DNA from: a bacterium
GTDB lineage: Bacteria > UBP13 > UBA5359
Assembly (NCBI GenBank): GCA_028685295.1
Contig: JAQUEL010000075.1
Span: 1 to 9,218 of the forward strand
Reading direction: 5' to 3'
Length of the DNA stretch: 9,218 bases
Part shown: in pieces, positions 1-7,349 of the stretch
Numbering within the stretch: position 1 is the first letter of the stretch
How the letters are laid out: every line of letters begins with the position of its first letter
Made by a program: the position numbers and the translations under genes
The notes under the pieces: generated by a model
Databases searched by the model: none
Seen by the model: the letters and a program-made list of their open reading frames with translations, nothing else
What the model was told of the DNA's origin: nothing

Positions 1-189
1 GGGGAGTCAAGTCTGTTTTTTAGTAGTTTTCAGCTTTCTTATTATCCCTTGCAGCTTTATCCGCCTTGGCCTTCAATATTTTTACTTGGCTCCAGCCCCT
101 ATTCATTCCCTATCAAACGTCACTATGTTCCGATGGGTGATCGATTTCACCGGAATACGCAAATATGTTAAATGTAAACTCCTGACCCC
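1..189. mobile_element. Possible short mobile-element remnant with imperfect terminal inverted repeats
   Basis: The plus strand begins GGGGAGTCAAGTCTG and this stretch ends AAATGTAAACTCCTGACCCC at 170-189. The outer parts form an imperfect inverted repeat, GGGG(AG)TCA against TGACCCC. From memory, such ends resemble sequences beside IS200/REP-associated transposases. Inside, 136-151 is GGTGA-N6-TCACC, and TTTCACCGGAATACGCAAAT follows (145-164). From memory this resembles the repeated terminal motif of IS21-family elements. No transposase frame is present. Because the window starts at base 1, the left end may lie outside. The assignment rests on recalled similarity and on short repeats, so it is tentative. 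Confidence 0.3.
20..106 (-). CDS. Doubtful 28-residue ORF, lysine/alanine-rich, probably a remnant
   Basis: A short minus-strand frame runs from ATG at 106-104 to TAA at 22-20. It encodes 28 residues that begin MNRGWSQVKIL and continue as a charged Lys/Ala-rich tail (AKADKAARDNKKAENY). It lies inside the putative mobile-element remnant. A purine run (AGGGA) abuts the ATG too closely to act as a normal ribosome-binding site, and an in-frame TAG sits just upstream. I do not recognise the product. The most likely reading is a chance ORF or the tail of a degraded element gene. No function is proposed. Confidence 0.12.
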   Translation of the reverse strand: MNRGWSQVKILKAKADKAARDNKKAENY

Positions 190-219
190 ATAGTTGCTGC
201 TATTCCTGCGACCTTGGAT

Positions 220-3200
220 TTATTCCGAAAAGTATACCTCCACCCCGCTCAGCAGCCCCGATTTGCGCCATTGGCAACGCAAACGGTTGGCAAGAGTATT
301 TATTACCCTTATCTCCACTTCATGAAGCCCCTTTGATAATCGACCTGGGCAAACTATGTAAGGAGGACTGAACGAGCGGCATTTTAACGCTCCATCCACA
401 CTAACCTCTGCCATGGTCTCCACTTCTCCCAGACGCATCCAGCAGTTTTTACGGCTCTTTTCTTCATTAACCTCGATATTGAAACTGTAAAGGGCTTCAC
501 CGGAGTAAAACATTCGGCCAAAGGAACTCCAGCTTGCAGGCAGCACGTTATCATATATGCCGTTATGCGGGTCCAACCTCGGCATACCATGCAATGCATG
601 ATCGATGGAGACCTCAAAACCGCCCACAAGAACAGGTGCATCACAAAAGCCAAAAGATCCTTCAGGCGCCTTTACTTTCAGTATATTCAACTGCGGAACA
701 TCTTTATGAAAGTACTCTCGGGGTATAGAGAGACTGTAATTCAATACGTCGAAGTCGGAAGTCCTCTCAAATCCCTCCAACTTACAATCGTTCCACCAGA
801 TATCCGGCAACATACCATCTTCCAGCGGCTCGATGACAAGCCTCAGATTATCGATCATCCCACCGGTGATGAATCTGGAAAAGTAATATGTATCAGCTTT
901 CAGTCGTTCAACAGTCCTCTCTTCCATTAAATTTATAGCCGGAGACCTCTCCCAGATAATTCCCCTGTCGAAATCGGCACATGATATAACCTGCCACACG
1001 TAGAGCAGGCATTGATTATCGTTAAAGGTAACCCTGAAGCGGTCGGTAATCTTGCAATCGCCGTTCTCTACGACGCTTAGCCCGGCAGTAGCCGCAACCT
1101 GATCAATTGCGCTTATATCCCTTATAAGATGTCCGCTGTGAGGATAAATTGCAACCTTGCTATCTTTAACAAAGCCTTTAAACAAGCGGTTTGACGCGTT
1201 AAAGAGATATACTCCTTCCACGCCATCTTTTATAACCCTTGAAGCCCAGATACTCTCTGCTTCGTTGGTTACACCTCTTACATCAAAGCCGTTAAAACCA
1301 AGATTGCCGATATCCTCCGCCGAACAGAGCTTTATGCCGGTGGCATCCCATGCACATATTCTCTTATCCCCCCTGCAGGATACAAGCATGGGTTTTCTGC
1401 CTATACAAACGACCTTAATGCCGGAAGCAACGGCCTTCTCCAGCTTTACAGCCGTTTCCTCCTCGATATAGCTTAGGTCGGGGAGCAATATCCACTTAAA
1501 ACGCAGCGAGGATAGATTTAGAAATCCATCTCTCATTTCGGCTTCACAGATACCTCTTTCATCCGTAAATTCAAATGCAGCCCGGGCATCGAGAAGAGCT
1601 CCACCAACCGCAATATAAGTTTCCGTTATCTCCAGACGGCGCTTCTGATGTTCTTCAGAACTGCCGGAAAAGGCGTTGACCGTGGTATCCGGCAAAATTA
1701 CGACCGCTTCAGAGGGGAATGATGCTTCCCGTAAATACTCGCATGTTTCGCTCATATAGCTTGTCAGGTCTTTCATCATGGAAAACCATGGCTGATGATA
1801 AAAGTATGAAGGCGGCGCCTCGTCTTTGCGCGCTCCGGCAATGGAATAAGAGAAATTGTGAATGGCAAAACAATTTACACCGGCAAACATCTGCCAATCG
1901 GCAGAGTTCTTTATCTCCCTTATTGATGCCGAATCGGGAAGCAGAGCAAAACTATCGGTCAGAACATCCTTTTTTTTGAAAATTCTGGATGCCGAGACGG
2001 CAATTTTCATGGCTATCGTACGCAACACAAGATCTTTTCTGCATGTATTGCTGCCTAACGGATCGTGAGTAGGAATATCCATATAGCTGCATGCCCTGAA
2101 TTTGTATGGGAAATTATCACATTCACCTATCATCTCAAGCCTTGGCAGGTGCCCACCCAAACGTATGCCATGGTTGTGACACCAATCTGTTATAGTGCCG
2201 AGATAGTTCTCTGCGAATAACCGTGCCTGCGTCTTTCTGTAGTCTATTCTGACCTGAGCGCTGATATCGTTAATATCAAAGCTGAGATGAGGCATCAGGG
2301 GCTTCAATTCGTAATCATGCTCCTTTTGAAACTCATCAAAAAAGGATGGTGTCCAGGGATAGGAACCGCTGGGGCCGGGCTCGTCGGTAAAGGCATAGTA
2401 TGGCAGGCACTTATCCTCGATAGCTAGATCGTTATAATATGTATGGACCTTTTCCACGTATTTTTCCAGGGTCCTTTTGTTAAGAAGATCACTTTGCGCG
2501 TAATACCGATGTTGCAAATTGCTGTATGCCGCCACGCCAACCACATAGCCACCGGTAAAGCGTTCGGGATCCTCAAGATACATGGCATGACGATGATCTA
2601 AAGAGGCCCACCGGAAATGGGGATATTGATAAGGAAAGATGGAAGGCTGATAATCGACATGCTGAATACGCCTTCTGGTGTCCTCCTTACTATCTACTAA
2701 TCCGCACCTTTCGCTAAAATCCATTACTTTTCCCTGGTATACCACATACCCACCGATCAGATGCCCGAGTTCCTGAGGATCGTCACCGTTTACGAATTTA
2801 TAAATATGCTTCTCCGCCATGATCGGGCAGACAAAGAATTCGAGATGTTTGCCGACAAGCTCCGGATGTTCAGAAACAAGCAAGCCTCCGGCATTACCGC
2901 TGGGAAAAGGATACTCATCCCATATAGCTATCCCGACTTCGCATTCAACGGCTTTTCTATATATTGATCGCACTATCTCCTGCCATCGCTTTGAAAGCCA
3001 GGGGGTTTTGAGGCCCTGCCTCGGATGCAATAGTATGCACTCAATACCGGCGTAAGCCATCAATTCTACCTGCTTTTCTACTTCGTTGATCTCCAGGTCA
3101 TGGTTCAGAAAATACTGCACGGATATACGTGGCATTACTCTATTCAACCCTGTGTTCTTGTTCTGCAATTCGCTCATCTTGACTCCCTTATTTTTGCATC

Positions 3201-3231
3201 GCATGCAATGCTGCTCATCATTTTGTGCCAT
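220..3231 (-). CDS. Large GH106-like glycoside hydrolase (alpha-L-rhamnosidase-related)
   Basis: This 1003-residue protein resembles the very large alpha-L-rhamnosidase-type hydrolases (GH106 and relatives). A barrel-type catalytic part spans about residues 33-500. It contains ISVQYFLN (37-44), WDEYPFPSGNAGG (104-116), YAFTDEPG (279-286; E284 is a candidate catalytic acid), GGHLPR (359-364) and a W-Q-F-GVN stretch followed by APPSYFYHQPW (472-482). A Rossmann-like domain (about 507-620) and beta-sandwich regions follow. The last ~110 residues look like a GH2/rhamnosidase-type sugar-binding jelly roll (LGEVETMAEVSVDG, then VINTLANRL). There is no signal peptide or membrane segment, so action in the cytoplasm on imported oligosaccharides is inferred. 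Two starts are plausible: ATG 3231 (AGGA five nt upstream) and ATG 3177 (AAGGGAG five nt upstream), the latter removing 18 residues with no family-like features. It is the last gene of the run, 109 nt after the GH42-like gene. Exact substrate is unknown. Confidence 0.8.
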   Translation of the reverse strand: MAQNDEQHCMRCKNKGVKMSELQNKNTGLNRVMPRISVQYFLNHDLEINEVEKQVELMAYAGIECILLHPRQGLKTPWLSKRWQEIVRSIYRKAVECEVGIAIWDEYPFPSGNAGGLLVSEHPELVGKHLEFFVCPIMAEKHIYKFVNGDDPQELGHLIGGYVVYQGKVMDFSERCGLVDSKEDTRRRIQHVDYQPSIFPYQYPHFRWASLDHRHAMYLEDPERFTGGYVVGVAAYSNLQHRYYAQSDLLNKRTLEKYVEKVHTYYNDLAIEDKCLPYYAFTDEPGPSGSYPWTPSFFDEFQKEHDYELKPLMPHLSFDINDISAQVRIDYRKTQARLFAENYLGTITDWCHNHGIRLGGHLPRLEMIGECDNFPYKFRACSYMDIPTHDPLGSNTCRKDLVLRTIAMKIAVSASRIFKKKDVLTDSFALLPDSASIREIKNSADWQMFAGVNCFAIHNFSYSIAGARKDEAPPSYFYHQPWFSMMKDLTSYMSETCEYLREASFPSEAVVILPDTTVNAFSGSSEEHQKRRLEITETYIAVGGALLDARAAFEFTDERGICEAEMRDGFLNLSSLRFKWILLPDLSYIEEETAVKLEKAVASGIKVVCIGRKPMLVSCRGDKRICAWDATGIKLCSAEDIGNLGFNGFDVRGVTNEAESIWASRVIKDGVEGVYLFNASNRLFKGFVKDSKVAIYPHSGHLIRDISAIDQVAATAGLSVVENGDCKITDRFRVTFNDNQCLLYVWQVISCADFDRGIIWERSPAINLMEERTVERLKADTYYFSRFITGGMIDNLRLVIEPLEDGMLPDIWWNDCKLEGFERTSDFDVLNYSLSIPREYFHKDVPQLNILKVKAPEGSFGFCDAPVLVGGFEVSIDHALHGMPRLDPHNGIYDNVLPASWSSFGRMFYSGEALYSFNIEVNEEKSRKNCWMRLGEVETMAEVSVDGALKCRSFSPPYIVCPGRLSKGLHEVEIRVINTLANRLRCQWRKSGLLSGVEVYFSE
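3183..3189 (-). promoter_or_regulatory. Ribosome-binding site for the alternative start at 3177
   Basis: The minus strand reads AAGGGAG, then five nucleotides (TCAAG), then ATG at 3177-3175. This is as good as or better than the AGGA in front of ATG 3231, so the shorter 985-residue form of the GH106-like enzyme may be the real one. Confidence 0.45.
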
Positions 3232-3269
3232 GTTCTTCCTGTCGCTTCCGCAGTCTCACCCTGTCATCG

Positions 3270-3288
3270 CCGGCTCTTTTGCAGCCGG
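3270..3288. repeat. Inverted repeat (6-bp GC stem, 7-nt loop) between the two hydrolase genes
   Basis: The plus strand reads CCGGCT-CTTTTGC-AGCCGG, a perfect 6-bp GC-rich stem with a 7-nt loop. It lies in the 109-nt gap between the GH42-like stop and the GH106-like start. No U-run follows on either strand, so it is not a normal intrinsic terminator. An mRNA-processing or stability hairpin, or a protein-binding dyad, is possible. Confidence 0.4.
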
Positions 3289-3311
3289 TCTTACCTCAGG
3301 CCGATCAGAGC

Positions 3312-3326
3312 GCCGTGGCATACGGC
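3312..3326. repeat. Dyad GCCGT-N5-ACGGC upstream of the GH106-like gene
   Basis: This is a perfect 5-bp inverted repeat (GCCGT GGCAT ACGGC) 15-29 nt downstream of the GH42-like stop codon. Its half-site resembles the outer part of the dyad at 7272-7289 in front of the LamG gene. The spacer differs (7 nt between GCCG/CGGC arms here, 8 nt there), so common recognition by one regulator is only a weak inference. Confidence 0.3.
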
Positions 3327-3340
3327 AAAGTAAAAATTGC

Positions 3341-6300
3341 TCAGGGTACCAGTTCAAATAGCCGGGTCTCACCGGCATCCATAGGAAACTCTACGCCGTT
3401 ACTCTTTTTGATGTTGATTATCTCACCGGATATCAGGTCCTTGAGAAGACACTGTACCGGCAAATTGATCTTTTTTAAGCCTTTGGCAGCAGTGTGAATA
3501 CCTATCATGCCGCTGCCCGCGTAGATCATGTCATCGCTGTCCTGGCTATATATGTGACAGCCGGCATACTTGGCGATCTCCCTGAGCAATTCCGGCGTCA
3601 TCACCGGAGCGCTGAAGTAAATCGACTTCCAGCTGCCTAGATCCCTGAAAGCGCCTGATGCATGACTACCAAGGCAACCAAACGTTACAGCCTTACCCCC
3701 CACAGGATAGTAGAGGGCATTAATACCGGACAGGCTGGAAACTACCGGTTTGATTTGCGATAGAAATGGAATATCGCTCTGTGGGCTATACTGTACCTTG
3801 ACAACGGTATCGATAAGACGCTTGATCCCTATACCGGTTACATCATCAACGTTATCGACGTTCAGGCCTTCATCGGAGATGATACCCGGAGCATGGAACC
3901 AGACAAAGACAGATCCATTCTTCTGTAAACGCTGGAGAGCACTCTTCAAACCGGCATCTATAGACCAGGCGTTCAGGAAGATATACATCTTATATTCTGG
4001 AAAATCGGAATGCCGTAAATCGTCAAGCATATAAAAATCCACCGGAGCGCCAATCCTGTAGAACATACCCGCCCATTGGTTTCTCACTGCACGTTGCATA
4101 TAATCATTAGCTTCCATGCTGGTATAGGTCAGGCTCTGCTCGCTTACAATAACCGCAACCTCGGCATGTTTAGCTGGCCATTTAACGGTCTTTGTCGCAA
4201 TTCGACTCATATCAGCCACAGCATGCATGATAACCGAATCTGCAAATTCACCAGGATGAATATCAAACCAGCGAACCGCCTGGTTCTCGACCGCATTCAG
4301 AGCAAATATCTTCCTGATAGTGTTGACCGTATCCCAGGGGTTGCCCGTATACGCCCAGCTTCCGGCTCCTCCCGCATAAGTACGAAGGTCGGCCTCATCG
4401 ACATACATCTTATCGTGAAGCGCTATGGATGCCAGCGGTGCGCTAGATGAATGAGGCCTGCCCGGCTGGCGCTGGAAATACGACGGACCTGAAAAATAAT
4501 CTATCTCCCTGGAATGCAAAAGACGGTTAAAGCCGAATTCAGCCCATTCGTTATGCCCTCCAATCGTAAATATCTTGCCATAATAGACGCCTACCGTCTT
4601 TCTATTCTCCGTCAATCGTTTTATCAGACCGCTGTAACGAAGAATGGCATCTGTAATGGAATCGGAGAGCGCCTGCTGGAAATCTATTACATTCATCTGT
4701 TTTTTCGGGTCATAGAAGAATCCGCCGTCAACAGATTTGCGAATGCTCGCCCCGGGGAGCATAACAGACCGGAAATCCGCAATGTTTGCTCCCCAGGCAC
4801 AGTTAAGTTTGCCGATATCGCCATATTTGCGCTGCAACCAGTTGCGAAAATATTCTTGCATCGGTTTACTATAATCGCTGATCCTTTTCTTATCCCGGGT
4901 TACCATGGCTCCGCTGCCACCTTCTACCCATAGCATCCACTGACCGTCTTCGCCGCCGGAAAGATAATAACCGATAATCCTGTTTGCACATTGCCTGTTT
5001 TCAATATGCTTTATTATGCTTCCGAGCGCACGCTCAGAGTCATTAAGAAAAAGGCTGGAAGCATAGGAAACCTGCGGCCACACACCATCCTCAAAGGCGG
5101 TCATCTCCTCTTTATGCAAGTGTTTCCACCATCCAGGAGCGTAAATGCTGAACGAGATTATAAGCCGGCTTTTCGGAACGACAAAAAGCACTTCATCCAG
5201 TATAGAATCGACCATATCGTAATCTATCCTATCCTGGGATTTCCAAACACGGTCAAGTGGAATAGCAAGCTCGATGATCCTGACTCCGGCATTATAAAAA
5301 TCGTTCAGATAAGCCGTATGATCGCCCCGACCATCAATGCCTAGACGATAAGTTACGAAAGAGGTTGGCTTGCCGTTGATCAGTAGACGCGGCACCCCAT
5401 TTACAGGCTTTATAACGGCCACCATTCTTTCACTGCCGGCAGGCGAAGGACTGTATTCTATTGTACCGGCAACATTACCGTCCCTGAACTCCAGTACCGG
5501 ACTGTCGACCTTTACGGTATATGTTCCCTTATCAGCATCGGACGGGAAACTGAATGCCGTTGACAAACAAAGAAGACCAGGCTGGCGCTGCTTCAATAAA
5601 GACTTCTCGGAGGCTACCATATAATTGCCTCTGTATAGTGCAACTGTCGCCTCTTTCTCGGCAGCAAAGTTGCCTTCGCTCTTTATCATTATCGTAATAT
5701 CCGACTTCTTCTCGCCGTGTACGCGTAACGGAGAGGCCAGGCGAATTATCTCCGCTTTCTGCCTGCGGCCAAAGTAAGTGTAAGGCACAAGCCCGTAAGG
5801 ATTGCGAGGAATAAGCACTTTGCAAGTAGCCTGCTGCCAGGAAGTATCATCAAACCCGGGCAGGTCCCACCCATCGGGCGCAGTGGAAGATACCTTCCAA
5901 TCGATATCGCTGCAGACGTAATCGCTGCGGTCACCGTAGTTGATCGTCAATTCGCACAGGAAAGCTGCCGCCCCCGCTTGGTTATAAGCCCTGGCGGCAA
6001 TAATATTCGTGCCTTTTCTTAAGTATCGCTTGATGTTTCCGCTTAGAGTCGGCCTGGCCCAGGATGTTACCTTACCTATATACTTGCCGTTAAGAAATAA
6101 TTCTGAGATCTCATCGGTTAGCCACTGAAAGCGTGCTTCCTCGACAGCAGCAGGATCATCAACGGTAAAGGCATGCCGTAAATACAGGTGGACATCGGCC
6201 ATAACGGGAGCGGCATCCCATATCCAACAGCCCTTCCAGTAATGTTGCGGCATCTTACGTACAAGCATCCCGGGTTTGACCGCTGCGTTTGCAAACCCTG

Positions 6301-6385
6301 CAGAGCTTTCTCCGGCTTCGCTCTCAAGAGTGAAGACTGTCTTTACGGTATATGGGGGAGGCGTAAAGTCGAATGTTGCCGGCAT
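3341..6385 (-). CDS. GH42-like beta-galactosidase-type glycoside hydrolase (frame open upstream to 6571)
   Basis: This ORF gives 1014 residues from the first ATG. Residues about 48-190 form a jelly-roll sugar-binding domain like that of GH2/rhamnosidase N-termini (KGCWIWD, LFLNGKYIG, then TNIIAARAYNQAG). NGVPRLLINGKP (329-340) leads into a TIM barrel (about 345-730) with IGYYLSGGEDGQW (471-483; E479 candidate acid/base) and MYVDEADLRTY (660-670; E664 candidate nucleophile). A flavodoxin-like region resembling the GH42 trimerisation domain (AEVAVIVSEQSLTYTS, 741-756) and a short C-terminal beta domain follow. The ATG at 6385 is suspect. No Shine-Dalgarno precedes it, and the same frame continues upstream for 62 sense codons with no ATG, GTG or TTG, to the A9 tract at the end of the LamG gene. 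It has no signal peptide of its own. The natural product is therefore probably a LamG-GH42 fusion. GH42 proper is not certain; a neighbouring clan A family is possible. Confidence 0.78.
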   Translation of the reverse strand: MPATFDFTPPPYTVKTVFTLESEAGESSAGFANAAVKPGMLVRKMPQHYWKGCWIWDAAPVMADVHLYLRHAFTVDDPAAVEEARFQWLTDEISELFLNGKYIGKVTSWARPTLSGNIKRYLRKGTNIIAARAYNQAGAAAFLCELTINYGDRSDYVCSDIDWKVSSTAPDGWDLPGFDDTSWQQATCKVLIPRNPYGLVPYTYFGRRQKAEIIRLASPLRVHGEKKSDITIMIKSEGNFAAEKEATVALYRGNYMVASEKSLLKQRQPGLLCLSTAFSFPSDADKGTYTVKVDSPVLEFRDGNVAGTIEYSPSPAGSERMVAVIKPVNGVPRLLINGKPTSFVTYRLGIDGRGDHTAYLNDFYNAGVRIIELAIPLDRVWKSQDRIDYDMVDSILDEVLFVVPKSRLIISFSIYAPGWWKHLHKEEMTAFEDGVWPQVSYASSLFLNDSERALGSIIKHIENRQCANRIIGYYLSGGEDGQWMLWVEGGSGAMVTRDKKRISDYSKPMQEYFRNWLQRKYGDIGKLNCAWGANIADFRSVMLPGASIRKSVDGGFFYDPKKQMNVIDFQQALSDSITDAILRYSGLIKRLTENRKTVGVYYGKIFTIGGHNEWAEFGFNRLLHSREIDYFSGPSYFQRQPGRPHSSSAPLASIALHDKMYVDEADLRTYAGGAGSWAYTGNPWDTVNTIRKIFALNAVENQAVRWFDIHPGEFADSVIMHAVADMSRIATKTVKWPAKHAEVAVIVSEQSLTYTSMEANDYMQRAVRNQWAGMFYRIGAPVDFYMLDDLRHSDFPEYKMYIFLNAWSIDAGLKSALQRLQKNGSVFVWFHAPGIISDEGLNVDNVDDVTGIGIKRLIDTVVKVQYSPQSDIPFLSQIKPVVSSLSGINALYYPVGGKAVTFGCLGSHASGAFRDLGSWKSIYFSAPVMTPELLREIAKYAGCHIYSQDSDDMIYAGSGMIGIHTAAKGLKKINLPVQCLLKDLISGEIINIKKSNGVEFPMDAGETRLFELVP

Positions 6386-6571
6386 CGATGAAACAGTGTT
6401 GCTGCAAGACCGGAAGCTGAAAGATTCATTACCGATTTTTTTGCCTCTATCATCGAGATAATCAACCTGCCAGCGGTACTGCGTTGCCCCGTAACAAAGC
6501 GCGGAGAAGCCGTTCTTTATCCCCGGAATTCCATCGATAGAAGAGAAGCTGCGGGCTACATCAGTTTTTTT
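6386..6571 (-). other. Start-less in-frame upstream extension of the GH42-like ORF (62 codons)
   Basis: In the frame of the GH42-like gene, no stop occurs between ATG 6385 and TAA at 6574-6572. The 62 codons read as plausible protein, for example IPGIKNGFSALCYGATQYRW followed by QVDYLDDRGKKIGNESFSFR. They run into FDFTPPPYTVKTVFTLE of the annotated part without a break in character. The segment holds no ATG, GTG or TTG in frame. Ribosomes must therefore arrive from the LamG frame or start at an unsupported codon. Only the first few codons overlap the LamG gene. The stretch would otherwise be an unusually long 170-nt spacer. Confidence 0.75.
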
Positions 6572-7257
6572 TTAGCTTCGGCGGCAATCTGCTCAGTGGA
6601 TAGAGCTTTATCCAGGACCAGCAGGTCTTTAATTGCAGTGCCGTGATCACTCGCAGGATTCCAGCCCTTAGCGTCGCCCAGGTGCAATATACCCGAAAAA
6701 GCCTTCATATTCAACTCGAACGCACCCGTACGCCGTCCCAGCAATTTGCCGTCCAGATAAAGGGATACATCGCATTTCCTGCTTCCTTGCTTCCAGGTAA
6801 ACGCCAGATGATGCCATTTGTCAGCCTCGAATTCAACTTTTTGCAGGATATCGATGACCTTCTTTTCCGTAGCGCTTTCCTGCCATAGAAGCCGCAGTTT
6901 ATCATCGGGGAATTTATAAAGGATCAATTTCGGCAAACCGGGATCGATGTTATTACCGGCTTCAAGAAAGAAATGCCATTTCCCCTCACCGGAGCCCCAT
7001 CCCCACGGGCAGACCCACATCTCGATAGTACCTTCGTCAGAAGGTATGCCGCTGTCAAGGACCACTTTTCTAACCACCTTGTAATCCTTCTCTTTATCGG
7101 CATCAGGAGAAGCAAAGTACAACAGCGTTTTAGGAGAATCGGCATTTGCCGGCCCGCTAAAAATGCTTATCATAATTACCGCTAAAGCAGCGAGAAAACT
7201 TCGCATCACAACAGCAGACAGATAATTTGATCTCCCAGCAACCCTTGGATAAAACAT
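6556..7257 (-). CDS. Exported LamG-domain (concanavalin-like) protein, probable N-terminal half of the GH42-like enzyme
   Basis: This 233-residue protein has a clear signal peptide: hydrophobic SFLAALAVIMISIFSG (20-35), with probable cleavage after PANA at 39. It continues with one Laminin_G_3-type jelly-roll domain (about 45-226). Hallmarks are GTIEMWVCP (76-84), KWHHLAFTW (147-155), VSLYLDGKLLG (164-174) and the terminal helix DLLVLDKALSTEQIAAEA (211-228). Such domains usually bind glycans or surface ligands outside the cytoplasm. ATG 7257 is well supported: AAGGAGG lies six nt upstream. The protein ends KKKLM, with the three lysines encoded by nine consecutive A (plus-strand T at 6565-6573). 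A -1 shift there leaves the TAG at 6558-6556 unread and enters the GH42-like frame. It is preceded by the pseudopilin gene (92-nt gap with a dyad). Alone it would be a free binding protein without a catalytic partner. Confidence 0.8.
   Translation of the reverse strand: MFYPRVAGRSNYLSAVVMRSFLAALAVIMISIFSGPANADSPKTLLYFASPDADKEKDYKVVRKVVLDSGIPSDEGTIEMWVCPWGWGSGEGKWHFFLEAGNNIDPGLPKLILYKFPDDKLRLLWQESATEKKVIDILQKVEFEADKWHHLAFTWKQGSRKCDVSLYLDGKLLGRRTGAFELNMKAFSGILHLGDAKGWNPASDHGTAIKDLLVLDKALSTEQIAAEAKKKLM
6565..6573 (-). other. A9 slippery tract / frameshift junction between LamG and GH42-like frames
   Basis: The minus strand reads GCT AAA AAA AAA CTG ATG TAG in the LamG frame. This contains the -1 slippery heptamer A-AAA-AAA. 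In the -1 frame the same tract gives AAA AAA ACT GAT GTA and enters the open GH42-like frame. One extra A (A10) in the genome or transcript would fuse the genes into 1305 codons. A9 runs are known sites of transcriptional slippage in bacteria, as in Thermus dnaX, and of homopolymer sequencing errors. No strong downstream pseudoknot was seen by eye. Confidence 0.7.
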
Positions 7258-7263
7258 TCTCTT

Positions 7264-7270
7264 CCTCCTT
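7264..7270 (-). promoter_or_regulatory. Strong Shine-Dalgarno of the LamG gene
   Basis: The minus strand has AAGGAGG followed by six nucleotides and ATG 7257. This is the strongest ribosome-binding site in the window. It fixes the LamG start and implies high translation of whatever is made from this frame, including any fusion. Confidence 0.8.
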
Positions 7271-7271
7271 A

Positions 7272-7289
7272 TGCCGCGATATCACGGCA
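7272..7289. promoter_or_regulatory. 18-bp near-perfect dyad abutting the LamG ribosome-binding site
   Basis: The plus strand reads TGCCGCGATATCACGGCA, palindromic except for one symmetric pair. On the minus transcript it folds as UGCCGUG-AUAU-CGCGGCA, a 7-bp stem (one G-U) with a 4-nt loop. It ends one nt before AAGGAGG. It could be an operator for the upstream LacI-type repressor (18 bp with a symmetric centre fits that family) or a 5'-leader hairpin that protects or processes the mRNA. No U-run follows, so it is not a terminator. Confidence 0.45.
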
Positions 7290-7349
7290 GTACCTATGAA
7301 TATTGCTTCGGCCGCCCCTAAACTTCCCGCCGATAAAACTGTTCACGCA

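Noticed and set aside
3178-3187. Inverted 10-mer shared with the window start (GGGAGTCAAG at 2-11, CTTGACTCCC at 3178-3187)
   Set aside because: Many such 10-mer pairs are expected by chance in 9.2 kb. The copy at 3178-3187 is mostly the ribosome-binding site of the GH106-like gene.
3270-3288. Hairpin at 3270-3288 as a terminator separating the two hydrolase genes
   Set aside because: Neither strand has a U-run after the stem, so it is listed only as an inverted repeat.
4514-4933. Plus-strand ORFs inside the hydrolase genes (for example 4514-4933, 565-930, 4076-4450)
   Set aside because: They lie opposite genes with clear domain content, show no recognisable domains and have no convincing start signals. 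They are antisense shadows.
6383-6385. ATG 6385 as an ordinary independent start of the GH42-like gene
   Set aside because: No Shine-Dalgarno precedes it, the frame is open and protein-like for 62 codons further upstream, and it lies 171 nt past the LamG stop. It is used only as the conservative boundary of the CDS entry.
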